A DNA stretch of 64,000 nt from Actinobacteria bacterium OK074 (GCA_001298575.1 LJCV01000099.1:62001-126000), one strand, 5' to 3'; counted from the first letter of the stretch, positions 53,133 through 63,213 are shown. The notes: generated by a model not told the origin, from the sequence alone. Numbers and translations: made by a program.

Positions 53133-53320
53133 CGTGTGTGTGGCGCCCGGAGTGCGGCGGGTGCGGGTGTGGGCGCGGGCGCGGATCGGGATCGGCCGGG
53201 TTCGAACCGGGTTCGGTCCGGTAAAACGCCTGGCCGGTGGCGTCCTGGATGTGTGAGGAGGGTGCGTTCCGGATAATGATCGTCCTGTTGTCAGTGGGTG
53301 CCGGTAATCTCGAAAGCACG

Positions 53321-56131
53321 ATGACAGAGGACCTCTCCCCGGCCGAGCGGTATGCGGCAGCACGCGAGCGCGCTGTCGAGCAGGCCACCGCGCTCGCGGG
53401 CTTCCGCGAGATGTACGACTTCGGCCTCGACCCCTTCCAGATCGACGCCTGCCGGGCGCTCGAAGCCGGCAAGGGGGTGCTGGTGGCCGCCCCCACCGGC
53501 TCCGGCAAGACGATCGTCGGCGAGTTCGCCGTCCATCTCGCCCTCGGGCAGGGCAAGAAGTGCTTCTACACGACACCCATCAAGGCGCTGTCGAACCAGA
53601 AGTACGCCGACCTGTGCCGCCGTTACGGCAACGACAAGGTGGGGCTGCTCACCGGCGACAACAGCGTCAACTCCGACGCCCCGGTGGTCGTGATGACCAC
53701 CGAGGTGCTGCGGAACATGCTGTACGCGGGCTCCCAGACCCTCCTCGGCCTCGGCTATGTGGTGATGGACGAGGTGCACTACCTCTCGGACCGCTTCCGG
53801 GGCGCCGTGTGGGAGGAGGTGATCATCCACCTGCCCGAGTCGGTGACCCTGGTGTCGCTGTCGGCGACGGTGTCGAACGCGGAGGAGTTCGGCGACTGGC
53901 TGGACACCGTCCGCGGCCACACCGAGGTGATCGTCTCCGAGCACCGGCCCGTACCGCTGTTCCAGCACGTGCTGGCCGGGCGGCGGATGTACGACCTGTT
54001 CGAGGAGGGCGAGGGCAGCAAGAAGGCCGTCAACCCCGACCTGACGCGGCTGGCCCGCATGGAGTCGACGCGGCCGTCGTTCCAGGACCGCAGACGCGGC
54101 CGGGCCATGCGCGAGGCCGACCGGGAGCGGGAGCGCAGACAGCGTTCCCGGGTGTGGACGCCGGGCCGCCCCGAGGTCATCGAACGCCTCGACAACGAGG
54201 GCCTGTTGCCTGCGATCACGTTCATCTTCAGCCGCGCCGCCTGCGAGGCCGCCGTCCAGCAGTGCCTGCACGCGGGCCTGCGGCTGAACGACGACGAGGC
54301 GCGGGAACGGGTGCGGGCGCTGGTGGAGGAGCGGACCGCGTCCATCCCCTCCGAGGACCTGCACGTGCTCGGCTACTACGAGTGGCTGGAGGGCCTCGAA
54401 CGCGGTATCGCCGCCCACCACGCGGGCATGCTGCCGACGTTCAAGGAGGTCGTCGAGGAACTCTTCGTCCGCGGCCTGGTCAAGGCGGTGTTCGCCACCG
54501 AGACGCTCGCCCTGGGCATCAACATGCCCGCGCGTTCGGTGGTGTTGGAGAAGCTCGTCAAGTGGAACGGCGAGCAGCACGCCGACATCACGCCGGGCGA
54601 GTACACCCAGCTGACCGGCCGTGCGGGGCGGCGCGGCATCGATGTCGAGGGGCACGCGGTCGTGCTGTGGCAGCGCGCCATGAGCCCCGAGCACCTCGCG
54701 GGACTGGCCGGTACGCGCACGTATCCGCTGCGCTCCAGCTTCAAGCCGTCGTACAACATGGCCGTCAACCTGGTCGAGCAGTTCGGGCGGCACCGCTCGC
54801 GGGAGCTGCTGGAGACGTCGTTCGCGCAGTTCCAGGCGGACCGCTCCGTCGTCGGGATCTCCCGTCAGGTGCAGCGCAACGAGGAGGGCCTGGAGGGCTA
54901 CAAGTCGTCCATGACCTGCCACCTCGGGGACTTCGAGGAGTACGCGCGACTGCGCCGCGAACTCAAGGACCGCGAGACGGAGTTGGCCCGGGAGGTGGTC
55001 GCGCAGCGGCGGGCCGAGGCGGCCGTCGCGCTGGAGAAGCTGAAGCCGGGGGACGTCATTCACGTGCCCACGGGCAAGTACGCGGGGCTCGCCCTGGTGC
55101 TCGACCCGGGGCTGCCCGCGGGCCGCTCCAACGGCCACCGGGGCTTCGAACACCACGACGGGCCGCGGCCGTTGGTGCTCACGGCCGAACGCCAGGTCAA
55201 GCGGCTCGCGTCGATCGACTTCCCGGTGCCGGTCGAGGCGCTGGAGCGGATGCGGATCCCCAAGTCGTTCAACCCGCGCTCCCCGCAGTCCCGTCGGGAC
55301 CTCGCGTCCGCGCTGCGCACCAAGGCCGGGCACATCCCGCCGGAGCGGGCCCGCAAGAAGCGCTCCCAGGCCGCCGACGACCGCGAGATCGCCCGGCTGC
55401 GCACGGAGTTGCGCGCGCACCCCTGCCACGGCTGCACCGACCGTGAGGACCACGCGCGCTGGGCCGAGCGCTACTACCGGCTGATGCGGGACACCTCGCA
55501 GCTGGAGCGCCGTATCGAGGGCCGCACCAACACGATCGCGCGGACCTTCGACCGGATCGTCGCGCTGCTGACCGAGCTGGACTATCTGCGCGGCGACGAG
55601 GTCACCGAGCACGGCCGCCGACTCGCCCGGCTGTACGGCGAGTTGGACCTGCTGGCCAGTGAATGCCTGCGCGCGGGCGTCTGGGAGGGGCTCAGTCCGG
55701 CCGAACTCGCCGCGTGCGTCTCGGCGTTGGTGTACGAGGCCCGGTCCAGCGACGACGCGACGGCGCCCAAGGTGCCCTCGGGCAAGGCGAAGGCCGCGCT
55801 CGGCGAGATGGTGCGGATCTGGGGGCGCCTGGACGCCCTGGAGGAGGACTTCCGGATCAGCCAGGCCGAGGGCGTCGGACAGCGCGAGCCGGACCTCGGT
55901 TTCGCCTGGCCCGCGTACATGTGGGCGGGCGGCAAGGGGCTCGACGAGGTGCTGCGCGAGGCGGAGATGCCGGCCGGCGACTTCGTGCGCTGGTGCAAGC
56001 AGGTCATCGACGTGCTCGGGCAGATCTCGGCGGCGGCACCGGTGGGTGAGGGCTCGACGGTGGCGAAGAACGCGCGGAAGGCGGTGGACGGGCTGCTGCG
56101 GGGGGTGGTGGCCTACTCGTCGGTGGGGTGA
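53321..56131 (+). CDS. helY: DEAD/DEAH-box RNA helicase HelY (Ski2/Mtr4-like)
   Basis: ATP-dependent helicase of 936 residues in the Ski2-like group. Motifs in order: QIDACRALEAGKGVLVAAPT then GSGKT (Walker A) near residue 60, TTPIKALSNQKYADL, MTTEVLRNML, VVMDEVHYLSD (DEVH box) near 150, LVSLSATVSNAEEF, AAHHAGMLPTFKEVVEELFV, ATETLALGINMPARSVV and YTQLTGRAGRRGID (motif VI). The C-terminal half carries the winged/DSHCT region (residues about 650-930). The ATG at 53321 begins MTEDLSPAERY and is chosen over an upstream in-frame start at 53237. Its end overlaps the converging TetR gene by 19 bp. Confidence 0.94.
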   Translation: MTEDLSPAERYAAARERAVEQATALAGFREMYDFGLDPFQIDACRALEAGKGVLVAAPTGSGKTIVGEFAVHLALGQGKKCFYTTPIKALSNQKYADLCRRYGNDKVGLLTGDNSVNSDAPVVVMTTEVLRNMLYAGSQTLLGLGYVVMDEVHYLSDRFRGAVWEEVIIHLPESVTLVSLSATVSNAEEFGDWLDTVRGHTEVIVSEHRPVPLFQHVLAGRRMYDLFEEGEGSKKAVNPDLTRLARMESTRPSFQDRRRGRAMREADRERERRQRSRVWTPGRPEVIERLDNEGLLPAITFIFSRAACEAAVQQCLHAGLRLNDDEARERVRALVEERTASIPSEDLHVLGYYEWLEGLERGIAAHHAGMLPTFKEVVEELFVRGLVKAVFATETLALGINMPARSVVLEKLVKWNGEQHADITPGEYTQLTGRAGRRGIDVEGHAVVLWQRAMSPEHLAGLAGTRTYPLRSSFKPSYNMAVNLVEQFGRHRSRELLETSFAQFQADRSVVGISRQVQRNEEGLEGYKSSMTCHLGDFEEYARLRRELKDRETELAREVVAQRRAEAAVALEKLKPGDVIHVPTGKYAGLALVLDPGLPAGRSNGHRGFEHHDGPRPLVLTAERQVKRLASIDFPVPVEALERMRIPKSFNPRSPQSRRDLASALRTKAGHIPPERARKKRSQAADDREIARLRTELRAHPCHGCTDREDHARWAERYYRLMRDTSQLERRIEGRTNTIARTFDRIVALLTELDYLRGDEVTEHGRRLARLYGELDLLASECLRAGVWEGLSPAELAACVSALVYEARSSDDATAPKVPSGKAKAALGEMVRIWGRLDALEEDFRISQAEGVGQREPDLGFAWPAYMWAGGKGLDEVLREAEMPAGDFVRWCKQVIDVLGQISAAAPVGEGSTVAKNARKAVDGLLRGVVAYSSVG

Positions 56132-56859
56132 GGGGTGCCTTCGGCTTCGGCCGGGGCGTTCCGGACGAGGGCGGTGGCGAGGTTCCGGACCGTGCGGGTG
56201 AGGCGGTCCGGGGCGTCGGCCGGGGCGGTGCCGGGGGCGGTGTCCGAGGTGGCGTCCGGGGGCCCGGCAGAGGTCCCCTCGGGGCGCAGCAGGCGGACGA
56301 GGTCCGCGTCGAAGGCGCCCAGGAGGATGTGTGCGGTCGGGGCGGGGTCGGGGACGTGCGCCGCGGTGAGCAGGGCCGACACATGGCGGTGCCAGCGCAG
56401 GTAGGTCGGGTCCGTGAACCGGTCGGCCGCGCACGCCTGTTCGTGGGCCGCGAAGAGAGCGATGTTGCGCGTGGCCAGGTCGGCGAGGGCGTCCAGGAAG
56501 GCGTGCAGGCGGGGGAGCGCGGCGGCGCCGGGGCCCAGCGGGGGCGGGCCCGTCTCGATGCCCTCGCGGATCGCCGCGGCCCGTTCCTCCAGGAGCGCGG
56601 CGAAGAGGCCCGGGCGGTTGCCGAAGCGGCGGAAGATCGTGCCCTTGCCGACGCCTGCCGCCGCGGCCACCTGGTCGATGGAGATGTGCTGGGCGCCGTG
56701 TGCGGCCAGGAGGCGCTCGGTGGCGCGGAGCACGGCGGTGCGGTTGCGGGTGGCGTCGGCGCGTTCCGGGCGCGGGGTTTTGGTCTTTGACGGCTCTGGC
56801 GGCTCTGGTCTCGGTGGGGTTGGCTCTGGTGCCTTTGGGGCGGGGTGGCTGGTTGTCAT
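56113..56859 (-). CDS. TetR-family transcriptional regulator
   Basis: Repressor of 248 residues. After a proline-rich tail (KAPEPTPPRPEPPEPSKTKT) the TetR helix-turn-helix is ATERLLAAHGAQHISIDQVA followed by AAAGVGKGTIFRRFGNRPGL. The ligand domain includes LARLATRNIALFAAHEQA-like helices near residues 135-160. It is divergent from the oxidoreductase gene and its two likely operators lie between them, so it controls that gene and perhaps itself. ATG at 56859. The last codons overlap the helY 3' end. The very long in-frame upstream readings are antisense shadows. Confidence 0.92.
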   Translation of the reverse strand: MTTSHPAPKAPEPTPPRPEPPEPSKTKTPRPERADATRNRTAVLRATERLLAAHGAQHISIDQVAAAAGVGKGTIFRRFGNRPGLFAALLEERAAAIREGIETGPPPLGPGAAALPRLHAFLDALADLATRNIALFAAHEQACAADRFTDPTYLRWHRHVSALLTAAHVPDPAPTAHILLGAFDADLVRLLRPEGTSAGPPDATSDTAPGTAPADAPDRLTRTVRNLATALVRNAPAEAEGTPHPTDE

Positions 56860-56891
56860 GGCGGGCGGGCTCCCAAGCAGGGATGGACAAG

Positions 56892-56944
56892 CGGACCGGT
56901 AGTCCGCATAGTAGCGCTCACGAAGAGAGCGGACTGTCGGTCCG
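56892..56944. promoter_or_regulatory. Paired TetR operators
   Basis: CGGACCGGTAGTCCG (56892-56906) and CGGACTGTCGGTCCG (56930-56944) are two 15-bp palindromes with the same CGGAC...GTCCG arms, 38 bp apart start to start. They lie between the divergent TetR and oxidoreductase genes. The spacing fits two dimers on nearly the same helix face. Confidence 0.8.
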
Positions 56945-56968
56945 TTTCGCTGTGCTGGGGGAGGTTCG

Positions 56969-57877
56969 ATGCGTGCACTCGTGTCCGGTCCGGAGGCGCT
57001 GCCGCCCGCGTACGTACGGATCGGGGAGGTGGCCGAGCCGGAGCCCGCGCCCGGGGAGGTGCTGGTCGAGGTGCGGCACGTGTCCGTCAACCGGGGTGAG
57101 CCGGTGCTCGCGCGGTCGGCGCCGCCCGGGACCGTGCTCGGCTTCGATCTCGCCGGGGTCGTTCTGCGGACCGTCGAGGGCGGGCCCGCCGTGGGGTCGC
57201 GGGTCGCCGCCTTCAGCCGGGGCGCCTGGGCCGAGCGGGCCGCCGTCGCGCTCGGCGATCTCGCCGTCGTACCGGACGGGGTCGACCTCGCGGAGGCGGC
57301 GGCGCTGCCGATGGCCGGGTTCAGCGCGCTGCGGGCCCTGCGGGCGGGCGGGGCGCTGGTGGGGCGGCGGGTGCTGGTTACGGGGGCGGCGGGGGGAGTT
57401 GGGCGGTATGCCGTGCAACTTGCCGCGCTGGGCGGGGCGTTCGTGATCGCGTCGGTGCGGTCGGCGGAGCGGGGCAAGGGGCTTGCCGAGTTGGGGGCCG
57501 GGCGGGTGGTGACCGCGCTCGACGAGGTCGGCGCGCCGGTCGATCTTGTGGTCGACACCGTGGGCGGGGACCAATTCGTCGCCGCCTATGGGCTGTTGGC
57601 GCCCGGCGGGAACCTCCAGAGCGTCGGCTGGGCCTCCGGTCGGCCCGCGGTGCTGCCGCCGGGGGCGCTGTTCTCGTTGGGGGCCGCTCGCACCATCAGC
57701 TCCTTCGGGGACGCGGACCGGCCGGGGGCGGACATCGCCGTACTGCTGCAACTCCTCGGCCAGGGGCGGCTGTCGGCGGAGGTGGGGTGGCGGGGGGCCT
57801 GGGAGCGGGTCGGTGAGGCGTATGCGGCGGTCTTCGGTGGGAGAGTGGCGGGGAAGGCCGTGCTGGACGTCGGGTAG
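56969..57877 (+). CDS. Zinc-independent alcohol dehydrogenase/quinone oxidoreductase family protein
   Basis: MDR-superfamily oxidoreductase of 302 residues, NADPH-dependent. PGEVLVEVRHVSVNRGEPVL near residue 27 starts the catalytic fold; the Rossmann part is RVLVTGAAGGVGRYAVQLAA (G-x-G-x-x-G/A) near residue 135. The zinc-ligand cysteines and histidine of true alcohol dehydrogenases are absent, so it is a quinone reductase-like enoyl/NADPH reductase. It lies 24 bp after the right operator and has a TetR divergent regulator, so it is likely induced by a small toxic or signal molecule. Confidence 0.9.
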   Translation: MRALVSGPEALPPAYVRIGEVAEPEPAPGEVLVEVRHVSVNRGEPVLARSAPPGTVLGFDLAGVVLRTVEGGPAVGSRVAAFSRGAWAERAAVALGDLAVVPDGVDLAEAAALPMAGFSALRALRAGGALVGRRVLVTGAAGGVGRYAVQLAALGGAFVIASVRSAERGKGLAELGAGRVVTALDEVGAPVDLVVDTVGGDQFVAAYGLLAPGGNLQSVGWASGRPAVLPPGALFSLGAARTISSFGDADRPGADIAVLLQLLGQGRLSAEVGWRGAWERVGEAYAAVFGGRVAGKAVLDVG

Positions 57878-57900
57878 GCAGGCCGTCGCGACGGCGTGGG

Positions 57901-59565
57901 TCAGCGGTTCAGGTACGCTCGCCAGCCGCCGTACGCCGTGATGTCCTCCGCGTCGGTCAGGGCGGACGGTTCGCAGAGGAAGCCGGGGACTCGGGTGCCG
58001 TCCGCCAACTCCACGCTGCCCAGGGTCATGGGGCGGGGGAGGGCGGAGAGGAAGCGGCCGAGGCCCTCCGCGGGGAGCCGCCAGATCTCCGCCTCGATCG
58101 CCGCGCCGTCGCCTCCGTCGCTTCCGTCGCCTACGTGGACCAGGCCCGGCTTCGGTGGCGTCGTGCGCAGGGCGTGCAGGCGGTAGACCGGTGCCGTGGT
58201 CGTCGTGCGGTCCAAACGGGCGCCCAGGGCGAGGAGTTGGGGGTTCAGGGGCTGGTCCGACAGGTGGGCGCCGACCACCGCGATGCTCGTCGTGGGCTGG
58301 AGCAGCCGGGCGATCGTCGCGAGGCGGTCGTCCGTGAACGCCGGGCCGATCAGCATCACGCCGAACGGCAGACCGTTCGCCTCGCCCGCCGGTACGGCGA
58401 CGGCCGCCAGGTCGAAGAGGTTCGTGGAGTTGGTGAAGCGGCCCAGGCGGGCGTTGGCGCCCAGCGGGTCGGCGGCCACCTCGGCGAGGGTGGGGTGACC
58501 GGGCGCGGTGGGCAGCAACAGGGCGTCCGCGTCGGCGAGTTCGGCCAGGGCGCGGGTGCGCAGGGTGGCCAGGTGGGCCTGGTCGGCGAAGAGGCGGTGG
58601 GCCGGGATGTCGCGGGCGCCGGTGATGATGTGCGCGACGGTGGGGTCCAGGCCCGTGCCGCCCTCGGCCATCAGTTTGTCGATGAAGCCACCCACCGCCG
58701 TGTAGCGCTCGGCCACGAACGCGCCCTGGTACAGCATCGCCGCCGCCTCGGTGAACGGCGTCAGGTCCAGTTCTCGCAACTCCGCGCCCGCGGCTGCCAG
58801 TTGGGCGACCGCTGCCTCGTAGGCCCCGGCCCAGCCCTCGTCGAGTTCGCCGAGCTGCCCGCGGGGCGGTACCGCCACGCGCCAGGGGCCCGGGGCGCGT
58901 TGGGGGAGGGGCGGGAGGGCGCGGGCCGGCGGGGACGTCATGAAGGACAGCGCCTGTTCGGCCTCGGGGAGGGTGCGGGCGAACACCGTCACGCAGTCGA
59001 TCGAGGCGCAGGCCGGGACGACGCCGTCCGTCGGGACCAGGCCGCGGGTGGGCTTGAGGCCGACGATGCCGTTGAAGGCGGCCGGGATGCGGCCGGAGCC
59101 CGCGGTGTCCGTGCCGAGGGCGAAGTCGACGATGCCGAGCGCCACCGCCACGGCCGAGCCGCTGCTGGAGCCGCCGCTGATCCTTGCCGGGTCGTGGGCG
59201 TTGCGGACGGGGCCGTGGGGGGAGCGGGTGCCTACCAGGCCGGTGGCGAACTGGTCCAGGTTCGTGGTGCCCAGGACTATCGCGCCGGCCGCGCGGAGGC
59301 GGGCGACCACGGGGGCGTCCGCCTGCGGTTCGTAGGCGTAGGCCGGGCAGCCTGCCGTGGTGGGGAGGCCGTGGACGTCTATGTTGCCCTTGGCGGCGAA
59401 GAGGCGGCCCGCGAGGGGGAGTTGGTCGCCGTTCGCCAGGCGGGCGTCCAAGGTGGTTGCCTCCGCCTCGACTTCTGGTTGTGGGCGGAGGTCGATCCAG
59501 ATCTCGGGGCGGTTGACGGCTGCCGCGCGGGCGTAGGCTCGACGGACTCTTGCGAGGGTCGACAT
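57901..59565 (-). CDS. atzF: Allophanate hydrolase
   Basis: Amidase-signature enzyme of 554 residues that breaks allophanate into ammonia and carbon dioxide. RLFAAKGNIDVHGLPTTAGC holds the catalytic lysine, ISGGSSSGSAVAVALGIVDF the cis-serine, and ALGTDTAGSGRIPAAFNGIV the nucleophilic serine, in the order of the Ser-cisSer-Lys triad. The C-terminal AtzF domain includes GLVHVGDGSDGGDGAAIEAE and GRFLSALPRPMTLGSVELAD. The ATG at 59565 follows AGGAGCACAG. It lies 120 bp downstream of the carboxylase on the same strand and acts on its product, or on the product of UAAP1/UAAP2. Ends near the oxidoreductase 3' end. Confidence 0.94.
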   Translation of the reverse strand: MSTLARVRRAYARAAAVNRPEIWIDLRPQPEVEAEATTLDARLANGDQLPLAGRLFAAKGNIDVHGLPTTAGCPAYAYEPQADAPVVARLRAAGAIVLGTTNLDQFATGLVGTRSPHGPVRNAHDPARISGGSSSGSAVAVALGIVDFALGTDTAGSGRIPAAFNGIVGLKPTRGLVPTDGVVPACASIDCVTVFARTLPEAEQALSFMTSPPARALPPLPQRAPGPWRVAVPPRGQLGELDEGWAGAYEAAVAQLAAAGAELRELDLTPFTEAAAMLYQGAFVAERYTAVGGFIDKLMAEGGTGLDPTVAHIITGARDIPAHRLFADQAHLATLRTRALAELADADALLLPTAPGHPTLAEVAADPLGANARLGRFTNSTNLFDLAAVAVPAGEANGLPFGVMLIGPAFTDDRLATIARLLQPTTSIAVVGAHLSDQPLNPQLLALGARLDRTTTTAPVYRLHALRTTPPKPGLVHVGDGSDGGDGAAIEAEIWRLPAEGLGRFLSALPRPMTLGSVELADGTRVPGFLCEPSALTDAEDITAYGGWRAYLNR

Positions 59566-59685
59566 CTGTGCTCCTGGGGTTGCGGGTGTGGGGCGGGGGC
59601 GGTTGCGAGGAGCCGTTGGGCGGGGCTCGGTCCGCGCACCGCGGCGGTGTCGGGGCGGCGGGCCGCCCGTCACCACGGGTGGCTG

Positions 59686-62600
59686 TCAGGCGGTGGCCGC
59701 GGGCTCTGCGGGGCCGAGGATCACCAACGCCGTCCCCGCCTCCACCTGGTCCCCCGGCCTCGCCAGGATTTCCGTCACCACCCCGGAGACGGGAGCCGGG
59801 ACCCTCGACTCCATCTTCATCGCCTCCAGGGCCAGCAGGGGCTGGCCCGCTGTCACCGTGTCGCCCTCCTGTACGTTCAACTGCCATACCGATGCGGCGA
59901 ATTCGGCCTCCACCAGGCGGCCGCCCGGGGGGATCGTGATCTCCGTCGATGGGGGCGCCGGGGCTGTCGCCGCCTCCGCTCGGGTGAACTCGCCCGCCGC
60001 CTCCCACGCGTCGCGTTCGGCCGCGAAGGCCGTGCGTTGTTTCGACCTGAACTCCGTTATGGAATCGGCCTGTTCGGTCAGGAAGTCCTCGTACCGGGCC
60101 AGTGAGAACTCGCCCTCCTCCACGCGCGGGACGAAGCGGCCGGAGGTGATGTCGGCGCGCAGGTCGAGGAGTTCGGCCGCGGAGACCGGGTACCACTTGA
60201 TGCGGTCGAAGAAGCGCAGCAGCCACGGCGAGCCCGGTTCGAAGGCGCCGCGTTGCTGCCAGCCCGACCACACCTGGGTCGTGCGGCCCACGAACTGGTA
60301 GCCGCCGGGGCCCTCCATGCCGTAGACGCAGAGGTACGCGCCGCCGATGCCCACCGAGTTCTCGGCGGTCCAGGTGCGGGCCGGGTTGTACTTCGTCGTC
60401 ACCAGGCGGTGGCGCGGGTCCAGCGGGGTGGCCACCGGGGCGCCCAAGTAGACGTCGCCCAGGCCCAGTACGAGGTACTCCGCGTCGAAGACGGTGCGGT
60501 AGACGTCGTCGACCGAGGACAGGCCGTTGACACGGCGGATGAACTCGATGTTCCACGGGCACCAGGGCGCGTCGTCGCGGACGCCCGCCATGTAGCGGGC
60601 GATTGCCTCGCGGGTGGCCGGGTCGTCCCAGGAGAGGGGGAGATGGACCGTGCGGGAGGGGACCACCAGCTCGTCGGTCGGAGGGAGCGCGGCGGCTATC
60701 TCCCTTACCTCGGCGAGGAGTTCAGGCTGGGGGAGGCGGCTCGGGTCCGTCTGGATCTGGAGGGAACGGATGCCCGGGGTGAGGTCGGTGACTCCGTCCA
60801 GGCCCGCGTCCCCCACCGCCTCCATCAGCGCGTGCACCCGCATCCGCAGCGCCAGGTCCAGCTGCATCGGGCCGAATTCGACCAGCAGGTTGTCGTCGCC
60901 GCTGCGGCGGAAGGTGACGTCGCCGTCGCGGGCCAGGACGCCGCCGTCCACGATCGGCGGCCGTACCGTCCCGTCGTTCCCCAGTGGCGCGAAGCGGACC
61001 GTGTCGCCGGGGCGCAGTTGGCCCAGTTTCCAGCGTTCCCAGGTCGCCACTGTCGCCGGGCAGACGAAACCGCCGAGCGAGGGGCCGTCCGGGCCGAGCA
61101 GCACCGGCATGTCGCCCGTGTAGTCGACGGCCCCGACGGAGTACGGCGTGTCGTGGATGTTGGACGGGTGCAGGCCCGCCTCGCCGCCGTCCGAGCGGGC
61201 CCAGCGCGGCTTCGGCCCGACCAGCCGGACGCCCGTGCGGGCCGAGTTGAAGTGGACCTTCCAGTCGGCCGCGTAGAAGTCGTGGACGTCCTGTTCGGTG
61301 AAGAACTCCGGTGCCGCGTGCGGGCCTTCGAGCGCGCCCAGCCGCCACGTGGAAGTGAACTCCGGGCGGTCCCGCTCGGGTACGGCCGTGCCCGAGCTCA
61401 CCGCGCCGCCGTGCAGGACATCGCCCGTGCGCAGTGCCCGGCCGCCGTGGCCGCCGAACCGGCCCAGGGTGAAGGTGCTCGCGCTGCCCAGGAACGACGG
61501 CACGTCCAGGCCGCCGCCCGCGAACAACACGTAGGTGCGCAGGCCGTGTTCGGCGGGCGCGCCGATGGACAGGACCGAACCCGCCGCCACCGTCACCGGC
61601 TCCCAGCGCGCCACCGGCGTCCCGTCGACCGTGACCGGGGCCGGGGCGCCCGTCACGCACACCGTCGTCGCGTGCGTGAACCTCAACTCCGGCCCCTGCA
61701 AGGTGCATTCGAGGCCCGGGGCGCCCTCCGCGTTGCCCAGCGCCCGGTTGCCGAGGCGGAACGACAGGTCGTCCATCGGACCGCACGGCGGCACGCCCAC
61801 CTGCCAGTAGCCGGTACGGCCCGGCCAGTCCTGCACGGTGGTGAGGGTGCCCGGCGCCACGACCTCGACGCGCGGGGTCGGGTCGGTGACCGCGGCCAGC
61901 GTCGCGGTGGAGTGCGTGGCCGCCGTGAACGACCGCTCCGCGAGCGCCGCCCGCACCAGCCCCAGGTTCGTCTCGATACCGTCGACGCGGGTACGGGCCA
62001 GCGCCTCGTCGAGCCGGGCCAGCGCGTGCGCCCGGTCCAAGCCGTACGCGATCACCTTGGCGAGCATCGGGTCGTACGCCGTGCTCACCTCCGTGCCGGT
62101 CTCCACCCAGCCGTCCACGCGGACGCCCGCCGGGAACTCCACCCGCGTCAACAGGCCCGCGCTGGGCCGGTGTTCACGGCTGGGGTCCTCGGCGTACACG
62201 CGGGCCTCGACGGCGTGGCCGCGGGGCGGGCCCGGGTCGCGTACGACGTCCGGCTCGCCCTGGGCCAGCTTCAGCATCCAGGCGACGAGATCGACGCCGT
62301 AGACCTCCTCCGTCACCGGATGTTCCACCTGGAGGCGGGTGTTGACCTCCAGGAAGTACGCCTCCTCGCGGGCGGCGTCGTAGACGAACTCGACGGTTCC
62401 GGCGGAGCGGTAGCCGACCGAGGCGCACAAGTCGCGGGCCGAGCGCGCCAGTTGCTCGCGGACGTGCGGGGGCAGGCCCGGTGCGGGGGCCTCCTCCACC
62501 ACCTTCTGGTTGCGGCGTTGCAGGGAGCAGTCGCGGTCGCCGAAGGTGACGACCCTGCCCGCGCCGTCGCCGAAGACCTGCACCTCGACGTGGCGGGCGC

Positions 62601-63213
62601 GCTCCACCAGGCGTTCCAGGAAGACCCCGGCCGAGGAGAAGGAGGCGGCGGCCACGCGCTGTACGCGGTCCCAGGCGTCCGTGAGTTCGGCGGCGTCGCG
62701 GCAGGCCGACATGCCGATGCCGCCGCCCCCGCCGGTCGCCTTGAGCATCACCGGGTAGCCGATGCCGGCCGCCGCCGCGAGCGCCTCGTCCAGCGACGGC
62801 AGCAGGTCCGTGCCCGGCGCCAGCGGCACCCCCGCCGCCTGCGCCGCAGCGCGGGCCGTGTGCTTCGCGCCGAACAGCTCCAGCTGCTCCGGCGTCGGGC
62901 CGACGAACACGATGCCCGCGTCCTCGCAGCGGCGCGCGAAGGCCGCGTCCTCGGAGAGGAAGCCGTAGCCCGGGTGGATCGCCCCGGCGCCGGTGTCCTT
63001 GGCTGCCTTGAGCACCAACTCGGCGTCCAGGTACGACTCCTTGGCGGGCGCCGGGCCCAGCCGTACCGCCTCGTCGGCGAGCCGGACGTGCGGGGCCGAG
63101 CGGTCCGGGTCGGAGTACACCGCGACCGTGCGCAGGCCGAGTTCGCGGGCGGTGCGCAGGATGCGGACGGCTATCTCGCCCCGGTTGGCGACCAGGAGGG
63201 TGTCGAAGCTCAT
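59686..63213 (-). CDS. Biotin-dependent urea/guanidine carboxylase
   Basis: Single-chain biotin carboxylase of 1175 residues. The biotin-carboxylase domain begins SFDTLLVANRGEIAVRILRT and contains KATGGGGGIGMSA (ATP grasp), FLERLVERARHVEVQVFGDG and FLEVNTRLQVEHPVTEEVYG. The carboxyltransferase domain (about residues 450-1060) has RLVGPKPRWARSDGGEAGLH and NIHDTPYSVGAVDYTGDMPV. The C-terminal carrier has LLALEAMKMESRV with the biotin lysine. In the carboxyltransferase the residue I recall as N1330 in Kluyveromyces urea carboxylase appears to correspond to D697 here (GAVDYTGD), the substitution reported for guanidine carboxylases. With UAAP1, UAAP2 and AtzF in the operon, guanidine is the likelier substrate. 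The ATG at 63213 overlaps the UAAP2 stop (ATGA). Confidence 0.92.
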   Translation of the reverse strand: MSFDTLLVANRGEIAVRILRTARELGLRTVAVYSDPDRSAPHVRLADEAVRLGPAPAKESYLDAELVLKAAKDTGAGAIHPGYGFLSEDAAFARRCEDAGIVFVGPTPEQLELFGAKHTARAAAQAAGVPLAPGTDLLPSLDEALAAAAGIGYPVMLKATGGGGGIGMSACRDAAELTDAWDRVQRVAAASFSSAGVFLERLVERARHVEVQVFGDGAGRVVTFGDRDCSLQRRNQKVVEEAPAPGLPPHVREQLARSARDLCASVGYRSAGTVEFVYDAAREEAYFLEVNTRLQVEHPVTEEVYGVDLVAWMLKLAQGEPDVVRDPGPPRGHAVEARVYAEDPSREHRPSAGLLTRVEFPAGVRVDGWVETGTEVSTAYDPMLAKVIAYGLDRAHALARLDEALARTRVDGIETNLGLVRAALAERSFTAATHSTATLAAVTDPTPRVEVVAPGTLTTVQDWPGRTGYWQVGVPPCGPMDDLSFRLGNRALGNAEGAPGLECTLQGPELRFTHATTVCVTGAPAPVTVDGTPVARWEPVTVAAGSVLSIGAPAEHGLRTYVLFAGGGLDVPSFLGSASTFTLGRFGGHGGRALRTGDVLHGGAVSSGTAVPERDRPEFTSTWRLGALEGPHAAPEFFTEQDVHDFYAADWKVHFNSARTGVRLVGPKPRWARSDGGEAGLHPSNIHDTPYSVGAVDYTGDMPVLLGPDGPSLGGFVCPATVATWERWKLGQLRPGDTVRFAPLGNDGTVRPPIVDGGVLARDGDVTFRRSGDDNLLVEFGPMQLDLALRMRVHALMEAVGDAGLDGVTDLTPGIRSLQIQTDPSRLPQPELLAEVREIAAALPPTDELVVPSRTVHLPLSWDDPATREAIARYMAGVRDDAPWCPWNIEFIRRVNGLSSVDDVYRTVFDAEYLVLGLGDVYLGAPVATPLDPRHRLVTTKYNPARTWTAENSVGIGGAYLCVYGMEGPGGYQFVGRTTQVWSGWQQRGAFEPGSPWLLRFFDRIKWYPVSAAELLDLRADITSGRFVPRVEEGEFSLARYEDFLTEQADSITEFRSKQRTAFAAERDAWEAAGEFTRAEAATAPAPPSTEITIPPGGRLVEAEFAASVWQLNVQEGDTVTAGQPLLALEAMKMESRVPAPVSGVVTEILARPGDQVEAGTALVILGPAEPAATA

